DNA of 64,000 nt. It comes from Orbilia blumenaviensis. Lineage: Eukaryota > Ascomycota > Orbiliomycetes > Orbiliales > Orbiliaceae. A program made the translations under genes and the position numbers. The stretch lies in the NCBI GenBank assembly GCA_036872755.1, contig JAVHNS010000023.1, forward strand, positions 1 through 64,000, given 5' to 3'. Under the pieces are notes generated by a model. That model made no database searches and had not been told where the DNA came from. It worked only from the letters and a program-made list of their open reading frames with translations. Numbering within the stretch: the first letter of the stretch is position 1; every line of letters begins with the position of its first letter. Below are positions 48,245-62,610 of this stretch, piece after piece.

Positions 48245-51200
48245 TTGATTTTATTATAGTTTTTATTTTTTTATTTTAAATTTTTATTATTTACTTTTTT
48301 TTTATTATGGTAATATACATCATAATTATTGATATTTTTATTAAAAATTTTTTTGTTTTTTATATTATTTTTTTTAAATTTTTAATTTATTTTTTAATAT
48401 TTATTGTTTATTTTTTGATTTTTATTATCTACTACTAAACTTTTAAAAGTTTTAATTTATTTAAGATAATTGAAATTTTTTTAATTTTTTTTCATATCTA
48501 AGTTTTTTTTTTTTTTTAATCTAAATTTTAAAAATTATTTAATAATTTTATTTTTATTTTTATTTTTATTAATATTTTTATTAGTTATTACTAAATGATA
48601 GTTAATATTTAATTAAATATTTTTTTTAAGAAAAAATATATTATTTATTTATAAATTTTTATATAAAATTATATAAAATTTAAATAATTTATAAATTTTA
48701 ATATTTTTTCTATTTATTAATAATTTTTTATAATTTTTAATTTAATTTTTTAAATTTTGATTAAAATATAAAATAATATAATTTTTAAAATTTTTATATA
48801 TAATATTAAATAAATAATAAATATATAATAAATTATTTAAATTAAAATAAAAATTATTAATATTATTTAAAATAATTTAAAAATAATTTATATAATAATA
48901 ATTATTTAAAAATATTTATTAAATAGTATTAAATTTATTATTTTAAATTGGATATATGTTATTATTTAAAATATTTATGATAGTATTTTTAAAAATAAAA
49001 ATTAATTTATTGTTTAAAAATAAATAATAAATTTTTAAGATAATTTTTTTAAAAACAATATTTAATATTAAAAATTTAATAATAATTAATAAAAAAATTA
49101 AAATAAATAAAGTAAGTATTTTATTTATTAAAAAAATATATATTAAATAATAAAAATAATTAATATATTTATAAGTGTATAAAAAATTTAAAATATATAA
49201 ATTTATTTAATATAATATTTTTAATAATTTTAATTTTTGTATTATTTTTTATTTTTTTTTTAAAATTTTTTTTTAGATGTTTAGTGTTTATAATTATTTT
49301 TGTATAATTTATAATTTTTTTATTTTTAAAAATTATAATTTTTTAGTAAATATTAAAATAATATAACTTTTTTATACTTTTTTTTATTTTTTTAAAATAG
49401 TTTAAAATAAAATTTTTATGAATATAGAAGATATTAATAATTAACTTATTATTATTAATTATACCATAATTAATATTTTTCTGTTTTTAAAGAATTATTA
49501 AAGTTTTAATAAAATTAAATTAAGGGTTGTAAATTATAAAATTGATGAATTTATGTTTTTTTTAATTATTTATATTAATTTATTTTTTTTGATTTTATTA
49601 ATTAAAAATATATTATATAATTTCCTATTTCTTATTTAAAAAACTATTTTTGTTTTCTAAAACATTAACTTTGTTTCTTCTATTACTTAGAATATATAAA
49701 TTATTATTTTTATTATTTAGAATATTTAAACTATTATTTTCATCACCTAAAATATTTAAATTATTTTTATTATCTTTTAGATTATTATTATCTACTTTTG
49801 TGATATTGATTAATTTTGTAAGTTTATTATTTTAATTATTAAATATTTTTTTATTTTGGGTTTTATTGGTGAAAAAATTGATTTTATAAAATTTAATAAA
49901 ATTTATTAAAACAATATCTATTAATTAAAAAAATTTGAATATTTAGAAATTATTTAATAATATATTTTTATTTTTAATTTGGATTTGAAATATTTAATAT
50001 TATTATTTATATAAATTATTAAAATTGTTGATTTATTTAAGAATTTTTTTATCTTAAATTTAAATTTTAAAATTGTTGTTTATTATAAAATATATTAATA
50101 AATGTTTTTAATTTTTTTTAATATATTTAATAATTTATTAAAATTATTATAAAGATTATTAAAATTAAATCATATATTATTAAATTTATTTTTAATAAAA
50201 ATAATATTATTATTATTTTTATTATATTTATATTTTTAATTTTTTAAAATAATAATTAATTTAAATTATTAATAAATAATTAAAATCTAATATAAAATTT
50301 AAAATATATTAAGTTGAAATATTGAGTTTTTTATTTATTTTATATAAATTAATTTTAAAAATCTAATTTTTTTTTTTAATAATATTTTTAATTTTGGATT
50401 TTAATAATATAAAATTTTTATTAAATAATAAAAAATTAAAAATATTTTTTAAAATATAAAATTATTAAAAATTATTTTAAAAATTAAAAAATAAATAAAT
50501 TTTTTATTAATAATTTTTAATTAATTCAAAAACAATAAAAAAAAATTAGAAAATAATTAATATTTAATATCTTTTTCAAAACAATTAATAATTTTTAAAA
50601 TTTATTTTAAAATTAATAAAATATATAAAATTAAATTATAACAACATTTAAGAAATTAATATAACAATAATTTTTTATTCCTAAACTTTAAAAAAAATTC
50701 CAAAAAATTTTAAGAATTTTTAAAAAGTTAATTTTTGTTTAATACAATTAAATCAATAAATAATAATTCAAAATATAATGAATTTTAAAAAAATGGATTT
50801 AATATAAAAAATTCAATATCATATTCAAAAAAAATTTAATTATAAAATTTAATTAAATTTTAAAAAATTTTTTAAATTTCATATTTATTTTTTTTTTTAA
50901 TATTAATTTTGTTTAAAATAATTAAATAATATTTATTAATTTTTAAATTTATTAGTTAATGGTTAGTGTTTTAAAATTTATTATTTATAATAATATTAAA
51001 TTTATTTTAATTTAAAAATTTTTAAAATTTATATTATTTAATAAATTTAAAAAATTTAAAAAAAAATAAAAAAAAAAAAAAAAATTTAGTAAATTTATAT
51101 TAAAAAATATGATAAATAATATATAAATATTAAATTTTTAATTTTATTTTAAATATATAAATATAAAATAGTTATAAATAATAATTAGTTATAAATAAAC

Positions 51201-54139
51201 TTTATAAATTTATTTTAAATATATAAATATAAAATTATAAATATAAAATAATTATAAATAAAAATTAATTATAAATAAACTTCCAAAATTCATTTTAAAT
51301 ATATAAAAATAAAATAATTATAAATAGTTATAAATAAAATTTTTATAAAATATTTATTTCATATAAAAAAAAATATAACTAAAAAATAAATAAATTCTAA
51401 TTTATTTTATATAATATTATTAAATAAAGTAAAAAAAATTTTAAATATTATAATAATTATTGTATATATAATAGTATTATATAATTAATTCATAATAAAT
51501 AATTACTAATAATTTTATATTTATAGTTTTAAATTTAATTTTTAATATATTTTTAATATTATAATTTTGAATATTTTATATAAAGTTTTATATATTAAAA
51601 TTTTATATTATTAATTTTTTATATTTATTAAAGATTATTGCTGAATAGTAATAATATGTTTTAAATAAAATATTAATTAATCAAATTTTTGTATATATAT
51701 TATTTTTTTTTTTTTTTAATTTTGATTTATTTTATTTTATATATTCTATTAAAAAAAATTTTATATTAAAATATTATAATTAATTTAAATTTATTATTAA
51801 TAAAAAATAAATATAATTATTATAATAATATATTAATTTTTTATTATTTATAAAAATAATTTTATATTATTAATATTATTTTTATAATTTTAATAAATAA
51901 TTAAAATTTATTAAACAATTATAAAATATTAAATATTTATTAAAATCTTTTAATATCTTTTATATAAAAATAAATATAATTATAAAAAATTTTATAATTA
52001 ATATATGGTAAAAAAATATATTAATAAATAAATATAATTTAACAATAATATTAATTATTAATTAATATTTAATAAAAATTATAAAATACTAATAAATACT
52101 TAAAAATCTAATATACCAATTAAAAAATTTATTAAACAAAAATATTATATAAATACTAAACATCTATTACAAAATAACTTTATATATGTAAACTTTTTTA
52201 ATACATTTTATTACTTATTTAAAAATAAATAAAAATATAATCTAATAAATTAATTTATTTAAAACAAATTTATAAAATCTAAAATTAATAAATACTTTAA
52301 TAATAACTTTTTAATATTTAATATTAATTTTTTTTTATTAAATTATATTTTTTAAAAATTATTAAATATTATAAATAATAATTTATAATTAAATTTTTAA
52401 AAATTTATTTATAATTTTAAAATTTTTAAATTATTAGTAATTCTATATTTTTAGAAAAATTTAATTAATTATATTTATTATTTTCTTTATTAATTAATAT
52501 ATATTAAATATTTAATAACTATATTTTATAAAAAATATAATAATAAAAATAAATATATATATAATAAAATTAAATTAAAAAATTAATAATGGAATATATA
52601 GGTTAAATATATTATAAATATATTTATAATTTATTGTTAATTGTTTAATAAAAAATTTTTTTAGTTAGTGCAATATTTGTTTTATATATTCTTACATTTA
52701 ATATTATATATTTAATAAATTTTTTTAAAAATAAAAAAACTTAATTAATATATATAATTATTATTAATTTATTATTAACCATCTACTTATAGTTATTATA
52801 TTATTTATGGATTTTTTTTGTATTATTATTAATTTTTTTAAAAAAATTTTTTTATTCAAAAATTAGAAATTGTTGATTAGTTAAATTATTTAAAATCTTA
52901 TTTTTAAATTTTTAAAGTTATTAAATAATTTTCAATATTTATTAAATAATATTTAAGGTTTTTCAAAATATATTTTTAAACTTTTTTTTAAAAATAAAAA
53001 AATATAAAATTATTATTTTAGATTAGTTGGTTGGATTGTAAATTATATAAAATATATTGAGTTGTTTAATATTAAAGTAAATTTTTGTTTAATTTATAAA
53101 ATAAATACTTAAAATTTAAAAATATATAATCTTCAAAATTCTAAATATAATTATAAATAATATAAAAATGTTAAAAACAAATTTTAAATTATAATTAATA
53201 AAATAAATAAAAAAAAATATATTAATAAAATAAATATATAATATTTTTGCAATATAAATATAACTTTTTATTAATTATTTTTTGTTTAATTATTGTAAAT
53301 ATCTAAATTTAATTTATTATATAAAATTTATTTTAAAATTTTTAAAAATATTTTAATATAATTAATAATGTTTATAAAAATTTATAAATATATTAATAAA
53401 TTTAATAAAATTTAAATTAAATTTTTATTATATTTTAATTTCTCTAAATTTTGAAAATTCTTTAATTAAATCATATAATAATAAAAAAAAGAGTTAAGAA
53501 TGGTTGAATGGATTTTTTTATATATGTTTATAGTTGCTTTTTAATATTTAATAATTGATTAATATTTGATATTTAATAATTTTTTTTAATATATTTAAAA
53601 TTATTTTGAATTTTATTTATTTATATAATATTATAGTTATATTAAAGTAACAATAAAATATTTTAAATATTTTTAAAAATAATTTCATTTATATAATAAT
53701 ATATTTTATATTTATTATAATTTTAAATTAAAAAAAAATTAAAAAAAAAGTATAAAAAAGAATTAAAAAATATTAAGTGTTAATTATATATTTATAACGA
53801 TAATTCAAAAATATTTATTCATAATTATATTATTTGTAAATATACAAAAATTAATATTTAATTTAATAAAAAATTAAATTAACTTAATTTTTTTAACATA
53901 ATTAAAATATATTAATTAAGTTATTATAAAGATTTTATATATCTATAAAGGATGCTAATAAATTGGTTAATGAATATTTTAAAATTAGGATATTAATATT
54001 AAATAAAAAAAAATATAAAATTTTTAATTAAATAAATTTTTATTTTTAAATTCTTGCTATATATTAAAAAAAAATTTTTTTTTAGTTATAAAATCTTAAT
54101 TTTTTAATAATTATTTGATAATTTACTTTAAATATTCAA
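48061..54139. other. AT-rich stretch with no supported gene
   Basis: About 6 kb, almost only A and T, with one 33-bp minisatellite (49664-49800). I find no element end, LTR or protein motif I can support. It is probably the decayed interior of larger elements. Confidence 0.45.
49664..49800 (-). repeat. 33-bp minisatellite with 11-residue periodicity
   Basis: About four 33-bp units of the TTATTATTTAGAATATTTAA type. On the minus strand they read as 11-residue repeats such as NNLNILGDENN and NSLNILNNKN. The multiple-of-three unit suggests former coding sequence, but no complete ORF remains. Confidence 0.5.
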
Positions 54140-54673
54140 TATTTACTAAAAATTTTATTATATAAAAAAACTATCTAAAAAAAATTTATATACAAAAAAT
54201 TATATATTTAAAAATACAAATTTTTTATAATTATATTATACATTTATATAGATAAAATTAAGTATAAATGATTATAATTCATATTATAACTAAATCTCAA
54301 AATTTAAATTATAAAATATTTAATTTTATATATAATAAGTATTAATTTGTTTTTGTTTTAATTATACAAAAAAAATAAATTTTATTTTTTTAATTAAAAA
54401 TAAAAAGTTGTATTTTTATAAAATAAAAAAGAAATTCTTTTTTAAAAAAATTTAAATTTAAAGATTTACTATTAAATTATATTTTTATTATATAAAAAAT
54501 AATTATATTTATATTATATTAAAAAATAAATTCAAATATAAAACTTATTATTATTAAAAATAAATAAATAAACTAATATAAGATAATTTTTTATAAATAA
54601 CTTTTATTTTTTTTTATTTTTATATCAGTTTCAATTTAAAATTTTTAATAAATTGTATTATAAAAATTTGAAA

Positions 54674-55480
54674 CTAGGAGGCTGCTGCGCAGCACTCAAA
54701 CCCGACTGCCGCATCTTGATTATAAATCAATAATAATTCATATAATAATTAATATAATAATTAATCTGATAACTAATATAATAATTAATATAATAATTAA
54801 TATAATAATTAATATAATAATTAATATAATAGGTAATATAATAATTAATATAATAGTCAATATAATAATTAATATAATTTTGAGGTGACTTTCGTATATG
54901 ATCACGTGACCATTTTCCACGTCAAAACTATTTCTTATTTCATTTTTATTTAATTTTAATTTAATTTAATTTAATTTTAAAAATTATGTGACGTTATTTT
55001 GTATGTGTCACGTGACCATTTTGCATGCAAAAACTAAATTAAATTAAAACAAAATTAAATAAAATTAAATAAAAATTAGTTTTGAGGTTGAAAATAATTA
55101 TGTGATTTGATTTTCACCAAAAATAATAAAATTAAAAAAAATAAAAAAATAGAAAAAATGAAAATAGATATGTGGTGGTTCGTGAAAAGTTAGATAATTA
55201 CTTAAAGAAAGTTATATTAAAATACTAGAGATGGAGAATTAAAAAAATGAAAATGGTGAAGACTTTTGTTAGAGTTAATTTTCAAAATTTCTTAGCAATT
55301 TTTTGCTAAGATTTCAAAATAATGCCAAGATTTTTAAAATGCTATACAAATTTATATGGTAAAATTTCAAAAAAAAATTTTTTTAAGTTGGTTAAAAATA
55401 ATATATTTTTTACCAGATTTGGTATGGATCGCGTTTTCGCGCGCTGGTTCAACTTTAATCCTCCTGTAACGCAGTCGGGT
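54674..55480 (-). mobile_element. Helentron-like element H9 (short type, 807 bp)
   Basis: Read on the minus strand it starts ACCCGACTGCGTTACAGG (G changed to A) and ends TGCTGCGCAGCAGCCTCCTAG, with A on both sides of the plus strand. An AATTAATATAAT array lies at 54735-54880, then GATCACGTGACC and GTCACGTGACC palindromes. It is inserted in the antisense ORF region of G3. Confidence 0.88.
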
Positions 55481-56107
55481 ATAAAAAATTTAAAAAATTA
55501 AAAAAAATTTATTTATTATAAAATAATATATTAGAAAAGGTATTAAAAGTTAATCAAAACTTACAGAATTTTTAATTAAATTTAATTTTATTATAATTAA
55601 ATTTAAATATTAATTAATTAAGATTTTAGTCATTATATATAAATATTATAAATTTTTTTTATATAAAAAACAAAAAATTATTAAAAAGAAAATTAGGAAA
55701 AATTTATTAATATTTAATAAAGTATTTAATTTTTTTTATAATTTTTTGATAAATATAATAAATTTTATTACTAAATAAAATAAAAATTATTTTAAATTGT
55801 TTATACAAAATTTTATTTAGAATATTTTTTAAAATTATTTAATTTTTTATGATATATTTATAATTTTTTTTAATTAAATTATATTTTATTATTTTATTAT
55901 AATTCATATTAACTTATTAATTTTAATAATTTATAATATTATTTTATTAATATAATTTTTATATAATTGTTTATTAATATTACCAAAATACAAAATTTTA
56001 TTAATTAAAAAAATAAAATATTTAGAAAAAATTAAAAGATAATTAAATAAATAATATTATAAATATTTATTCAAATCATATATTTATAAAAATAAATATT
56101 TATAAAA
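55481..56107 (+). pseudogene. Relics of antisense ORFs 1 and 2 in G3
   Basis: The ORF 1 part (to about 55850) keeps the CTTACAGAATT segment that matches CTTACAGAGCTT of G1. The ORF 2 part (about 55881-56107) aligns base for base, with the ATG changed to ATA. Many stops. It lies antisense to the element, as in G0 and G1. Confidence 0.55.
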
Positions 56108-56275
56108 AAATTTATAAATATAAAAGTTAATTAGATAAAAAAATTATATTTTTATAAATAAAAATTTTATAAAATATATTAATCTCTATTTTTCTTAAAT
56201 TTTTTTTGGTTTTTATTTAAGTATTAAAATATTAAATTAATAAAATAAATTTTAAATTTTAAAATAAATAAAATT

Positions 56276-58108
56276 AATAAAAATAAAATAAAAAATAAAT
56301 TTTTATAAAAATATAAATAATATTATTTTATAAATTTTATAAAATTAGTTTTTTATTTATTATATTTAATAAAGCTTATATTATATTAAATATATTAATA
56401 ACTTATTAATTAATAATAAAAATAATTAATATAATTAATATAATTATAATTATAATAAATATGATGATAAAAATAAAAAAACAAATTATTATAAATAGAA
56501 TAATAAAAATAATTATTAAATTAATATTTAAAGTTATTATATTTAAATACATAAATAAATAAAAAAATTAAGATATTATTATATTTATAATATTAATAGA
56601 CTTTTACAAAATTCTAATTATAATATAATTATTATTAAAAAAAAAAAGAATTATTAAATACTATATTATAAATTATATATATATATATATAAATATATAT
56701 ATTTATAAAATAATAATTTAATAATATTATATTATTATTATATATAATAATCAATTAAAAAAAGTTATAAATTACATAATTAAGTATGTTTAAAGTTTTT
56801 ATTTATTATAAAATTTAATTAATTATATTCATAAAATTATAATATAAAAAATAATAATTTATTTTTAATATATTTTGTATTTATTTTTATATAATAAATA
56901 TATTTTTTAGATTTTATAATTAATATTATTATGTATATAATTTAAAGTATAATAAAATTAATATTATATTATATAAATATAATAATTAAAATTATTAATA
57001 AGCATATCAAAATATATTAATTTATTTAAATTATTAATTATTATTAAAATTGTAAAAGTATTAGCATTAATAATTATAATATTATTATTAATACTATTTA
57101 TAATATTATTAGTATATGGAATATTTATAATTTTAAAAGTATTATTAGTATTTTTTATACCATTAATATTATTATTATTATATTTATATTTACTAATGAT
57201 AATAATTATAATAATTAAATAATATAAAAAATAAAAATAAAAGTTATTTTAATAAAAGTTAGGATTATAAATATAAAATAACAAAAAAAAATTTTTTATA
57301 GATATAAAAATAAAAATTATTGATTAAATATTTAATTTTATATATATTATAAAAATTTAAAATATATTATATTAATTGTAAAATTATAAAATTATATAAT
57401 TTTATAAATATAATTATTAATATTTACAATATAAATTATATAGAATTATATAATAATTTCTATAATAATTTACATAATAATTTATATATATAATTTGTAT
57501 TAATATTATTATAATTATATTAATTATTAAAATTTTAAAATATTTTCTTTATATATAATCTAAGATTTGATAATTTATAATATATAAAATATAGATAAAT
57601 ATAAAATTATTAAAATTACAATCTAAAAGTTTAATAAATTTAATAAAATTTTTTATTATTTATAAATTTTCTTATATTTTTTTATAAAAATCATAAAATT
57701 ATAAAAATATGAATTAATATTATATTTTATAATAATAATAGTTTTATAATAAAAAAAATTAATTATTTTATTTTATTAATATAATTTAAACTTATATTAT
57801 AAAATTAATTGGTTTAGATGTTTTATAAATTATATATTTAAATATTATATCATCTATAATTTTTATTATGAGTTGGGATGGATATATATAATAAATTTAT
57901 CGCCAAATTTATTTATATTGTTTTATAAATAAAAAATAGAATATATTATTATTATAATATATAATTAATTATTAATTATATAAATATAGATTTATATATA
58001 TATTAGTATATATATATATGTATAGTAGCTTATATTATTATAAAAATTATTAAAAAATTATTTTTAAAAATAATTAATTTTATTTTTAAAAAAATATAAA
58101 CATTTGTT
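56276..58108. other. AT-rich stretch with no supported gene
   Basis: About 1.8 kb of A+T with TA runs (56680-56700) and ATT-rich low-complexity DNA. One small GC-containing spot, GAGTTGGGATGG at about 57871, shows no feature. Confidence 0.45.
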
Positions 58109-58354
58109 TATCAGAATACTACATTCAAAGTAACTAAATATATCACCCTATATATATAACCTCTCTAAAACCTTATATAACTTTCCAACTAAAAGTAACT
58201 TTAACCTCTTATATATCCAAATTATTCTTTATATAATTAATTTATAAATTATTTTACATATAATTTATTTATATATATAAATTTGAATTAAAGATATTAT
58301 TAAATTTAATAAATTTTATTTAATATATTTTATTTAGTTTTATTAATTTTAATA
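58109..58354 (+). repeat. 5' LTR of C4
   Basis: 246 bp in reverse orientation relative to the other C LTRs: it starts TATCAGAATACTACATTC and ends ATTTTAATA, both one or two transitions from TGTCAGAAT...ATTCTGACA. The sense strand reads TATATATAACC, as in the other copies. Confidence 0.85.
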
Positions 58355-58508
58355 TAAATTTAATATAATTATAAATTAATTGATATTTATATAATAAAAG
58401 ATTTATTAAATAACTTATAAATTAATTTATTTTTATTATTTAGTTATTATTTACTTCCAAATAAACTAAAATAATTAATTTTAATAATTTCAAAAAATAT
58501 TTATTTAT

Positions 58509-58814
58509 ATTTGACTAACAAAAAAAATTAAAATTAAACTCCCATATACAAAAATTATGTAAAGTTTTTCTATAAAATCAGTTAATAAAATGTATTGTTT
58601 TTAATATATTTACCAATTTTTGATAAATTTTGTTTATATAAATTTGTATAAAAATTTTTAAATTCTGGTGCGCTCAACGCTCACCCAACCTCAATAATTT
58701 AAATTAATTTATTTAACTTACAAAATCAAGAAATAAAATTGATATATAATATGTAACAAACATATAGATGGTGGGCAGTCAGTCAGGTTTGTGTGCTACA
58801 AAACAGTTGTTTAG
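58509..58814 (+). mobile_element. Diverged short Helentron-like element (about 305 bp)
   Basis: The 3' side GCAGTCAGTCAGGTTTGTGT, then GCTACAAAACAGTTGTTTAG, resembles the H 3' end GCAGTCGGGTTTGAGTGCT...TTAG. The 5' edge TTGACTAAC could be its inverted partner. Comparison with C1 (about 25480) confirms that this segment is an insertion. The GGTGCGCTCAACGCTCACCC part near 58665 is its own. The exact 5' edge is uncertain by a few bases. Confidence 0.5.
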
Positions 58815-60215
58815 TTATTTATTATAAATATAGATATAATGTTTATACTTTAATAATTATAATTATTATAATTAAAAAAATTAATTTTTCAACTTTGTAA
58901 ATTGTATTAAATATTGAATAATTTTTGTAATATTTAAAGTTAGTTAAAATAAAAAAAGTTTAAAAATTAATTTATATTAAAATTATTATTATTAAATTAA
59001 AATATATAAGAATAAATTTAATAATAAAAGATAAAATTTTTAAAATTAAAATTTTAATATAAAGTTATTTAAATAAAATTAATTAATTTAAAAAAAAATT
59101 AATAATAAATTTTAATTGATAAATTTAAATTTATTTTATATATATTGGAATATTTATTGAAATTATTATTATAAAATAAAATTTTAATTAAGATTATTTT
59201 AATATTTAATTAAATTTAAAGTATTTTAATTTAAAAAAATAAAAAAAAAGTTTATATTATTTTAATATATTATATAAGTAATATTTTTAATAAATTTATG
59301 TTAAACTAAAAATTATATTTATTTTGTAGAAAAATTTAATAATTATTTTTAATTTTTATATTAATTTTTATAAAATAAATATGTTTTTTACAAGAAATAT
59401 ATAAAATAATTTAAAAAATTTAAAATTTTTTGAATTAAATTATTTAATATTATTTATAAAATAAATAATAAAATAATTTAAATAAATTAAATAAATAATA
59501 AAAATTAAAAAGTTTTATAAAAAGATAAAAAAAATAGTAAAAATAAAGGAAAAAATAAAAATAATAATGAAGATTATAAGAATTATAGGGAAAAAAACAT
59601 TTATTAAAATAATAAAAAAATAATAATAAAAAAAGTATAATTATAATTATAATTATTAAAACAAAATTAATAATAATATTAATTATTATTATTGTAATAA
59701 ATTTAATTATTAAATTAAGAATTATTTTATTAAAAAATCAATAATAAAAAAAAAAGAAAAATAAAATAAATTAATAAAAAATAAATATAATTATAAATAA
59801 TGAATTAAAAAAATGAAAAGAAAATTTGTTATAAATTAAATTAAATTTACTTTAGAAAAAAAAATAATATTGAGAATTAATTTCAAAATTTATATAGAAT
59901 TCAAAGTAAATATGGTAATTATAATATTTGTAAACTTTTTTGTGATAAATATTTAATAAGTTATTGATTGTGATATTTTTAGTGTTTATATATTTGATAA
60001 ATTTAATTAAAAAAATCATAAATAGTTATTTAAATTTTTAAAAATTAAAATTAAAATAAATAATTTATTCATGTTTTTAAAATAGGTATAATTGATATTT
60101 AATTAAATTTTAAGTTATTAAACTATTGGGTTTTTAAAAATTCTAGAAAACTTTTTTTTTTTATATTTTATTAAATATGATTATAAAATAGAAATTAATT
60201 TAAAAATTTATAACT

Positions 60216-60852
60216 GCCCGACTACATTTATGCAGGAGGGTTAAAGTTGAACCAACGCGAAGTGTAATTCTGCCCAAATCCACAAAAAAATATATTGTTT
60301 TTAACTGATTTGGAGAAAATCTTTTTGTTATTTTTATTATATAAATTTGTATAAAATTTTTGAAGTTTTGGTATTTTTAAATTTTAGTAAAAAATTGTTA
60401 AGAAACTTTTAAAATTATTTTTGATCAACATCTTCACCATTGTTATTTTTTTATTTTTATGTTTTTAATAATTTAATATACTCTTCTTTAATTTATTATT
60501 TAATTTTTTATAAGTGTTTATAGTTATTATTTTTATATTTTTTTTATTTTTTTAATTAAATTTTTTTTAATAAAAATATAATTATATAATTATTTTTGAT
60601 GTTAAAATTATATTTTTTTTTTAATTTTAATTTAATTTAATTTGTGTAAGTAAAATAGTTATGTGATATATGTCACAATAATTTTGTGATTTTAAAAAAT
60701 TAAATTAAATTAAATTTAGAATTAATAAAAAATATAGTTTTGATATTAAAAATAATTATGTGATATATATAGAAATTTTATTATATATAATATTATTAAT
60801 TTTTAATTAAAATGTGGTAGTTGGGTTTTAATATTGTGTAGTAGTTTTTTAG
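60216..60852 (+). mobile_element. Helentron-like element H10 (short type, 637 bp), RIP-damaged ends
   Basis: It starts GCCCGACTACATTTATGCAGG and ends TTGTGTAGTAGTTTTTTAG, T on both sides. The 3' end is the standard end with nearly every C changed to T. It shows that the GC-rich ends are not immune to mutation. Confidence 0.82.
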
Positions 60853-60985
60853 TTTAATTAAGAGATTAAAAATTTAATAATATTTATTAAATAAAAGGTT
60901 TAAGATAGAAATTAATATTTTTAATTTAAATTTAATATTTAATAAAAAAAGTAAATTTGAATTAAAAATTAAAATAAAATTAAAT

Positions 60986-61962
60986 GCCCGACTACTTTGC
61001 AGGAGGGTTAAAGTTGAACCAGCGCGCGAAAACAGAATCTATACTAGTAAAAAATATGTTGTTTTTGATGAATTTAAAAAAAAAAATTTAAAATTTTTTT
61101 ATATAAATTTATATAAAATTTTAAAAATCTTAATAATCTTGGTATTAATTTTCAAGTTTTAACAAAAAGTTGCTAAGAAAATTGCAAAAGTGAATTTAGA
61201 ATTTATATTCATTATTTTTATTTTCTTAAATCTCTACCTTTAATATTTTAATATGATTTTTTTTAATTAATTATCTAACTTTTTATAAATTATTATATAT
61301 TTATTTTTTATTTTTTTTATTTTTTTTAATTTTGTTATTTTTAGTGAAAATTAAATTATGTACTTAATAATTTTTAATGTTAAAATTATTCTTATTTGAT
61401 TTTTATGTAATTTAATTTAGTTTTATATGCAGAATGGTTACATAACACATATTAAAATAACATTATAAAATTTTTAAAATTAAATAAAAATAAAATAAAA
61501 TTAAATAAAAATAAAAGTAAAATAATTTTAAAATTAAAAATAGTTATATAATTATATATAAAAGCTATATTAAAATTATATTAATTATTATATTAATTAT
61601 TATTATATTAATTATTATATTAATTATTATATTAATTATTATATTAATTATTATTATATTAATTATTATATTAATTATTATATTAATTATTATATTAATT
61701 ATTATATTAGTTATTATATTATTTTTTATATTAATTATTATATTATTTATTATATTAGTTATTATATTATTTTTTATATTAATTATTATATTATTTATTA
61801 TATTAAGTATTTTATTAATTGTTATAATTATAATATTATTTATTATATGAAATATTATATTAATTATTATAATAGTTATTATATTAAATATTATATTAAT
61901 TATTATTAATTTATAATCAAGATGCGGCAGTCGGGTTTGAGTGCTGCGCAGCAGCCTCCTAG
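60986..61962 (+). mobile_element. Helentron-like element H11 (short type, 977 bp)
   Basis: It starts GCCCGACTACTTTGCAGG and ends TGCTGCGCAGCAGCCTCCTAG, T on both sides. The 3' ATIR GCAGTCGGG and palindrome (61942-61953) are perfect. An ATTATATTA array of about 330 bp fills 61575-61910. It lies only 133 bp from H10, in the same orientation. Confidence 0.9.
61575..61910. repeat. (ATTATATTA)n array in H11
   Basis: Imperfect ATTAATTATT/ATATTA repeats just before the 3' ATIR. The same array, inverted, is found in H3, H7 and H9, and a short one in H1. Microsatellites near the 3' end are typical of Helentron-associated elements. Confidence 0.9.
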
Positions 61963-62610
61963 TAAAAATATTAAATTTTTTATAAAATAGTATAATAAAT
62001 TTAAATATATTTTATATTATATTTAATGAAAATCAATATAAAAATTGAAATTAAATTAATTTTTAAAAAAAAGTTATTAATTTATTAAATTTATATATAA
62101 ATTAAAAAAACCAAAAAGTTTTTAATCATAATAATATTGAAATTAAATATAAGATATTTTAAGAAAAGATTTATAATAATTTATGAAATAAATTATTTTT
62201 AATAAAAAAAAAAAAAAAAAACTATTCTATTATTTTTATACATAATTATTTTAAATAAACAAAAATATAGATAATAATTTATAAAATTAATATCTACAAT
62301 AATTTTAAATTATTTATTATTAAAATGAAAACAAAAATTAATATAAAAAATTATATAAGATTTTTATGTAATGAAATAAAAAAAATATAATAATTAAAAA
62401 TTTTGAAATTTTTTATAAAATTAAATTTAAATATTTTTTATTATAATATTAAAATTTAAACAATATAACTGAAAAATAAATGGAAATATTAATTTTTATG
62501 ATTATAATATTATTATATAAAATAAATTTATTAATATTCTTTTAAAAAAAAACTATGATTATGATTACTTATTTAAAGAATGAACTTTTATTATAAAATT
62601 TCAATAATAA

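Larger units (their letters stand above)
54140..56275 (-). mobile_element. Chromovirus fragment G3, with H9 inserted
   Basis: It aligns with G1 13000-14330, the region between 3' LTR and chromodomain, and is strongly mutated to A+T. H9 (54674-55480) lies within it. Neither LTR nor chromodomain is recognisable at the edges, so both boundaries are approximate. Confidence 0.7.
58109..62610 (+). mobile_element. Ty1/copia element C4, 5' part, with three Helentron-like insertions
   Basis: 5' LTR at 58109-58354, then the copia interior in the direction opposite to C1-C3. It contains a diverged Helentron-like element (58509-58814), H10 and H11, and is cut by G2 at 62611. The region at 59540-59820 is Lys/Asn-rich in the sense frame, as expected of the C-terminal part of Gag. 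RIP is severe. Confidence 0.78.

Noticed and set aside
30629..61962. Short repeated GC-rich blocks as CRISPR-like repeats
   Set aside because: They occur in both orientations at kilobase distances and are the ends of H1-H11, not a regularly spaced array.
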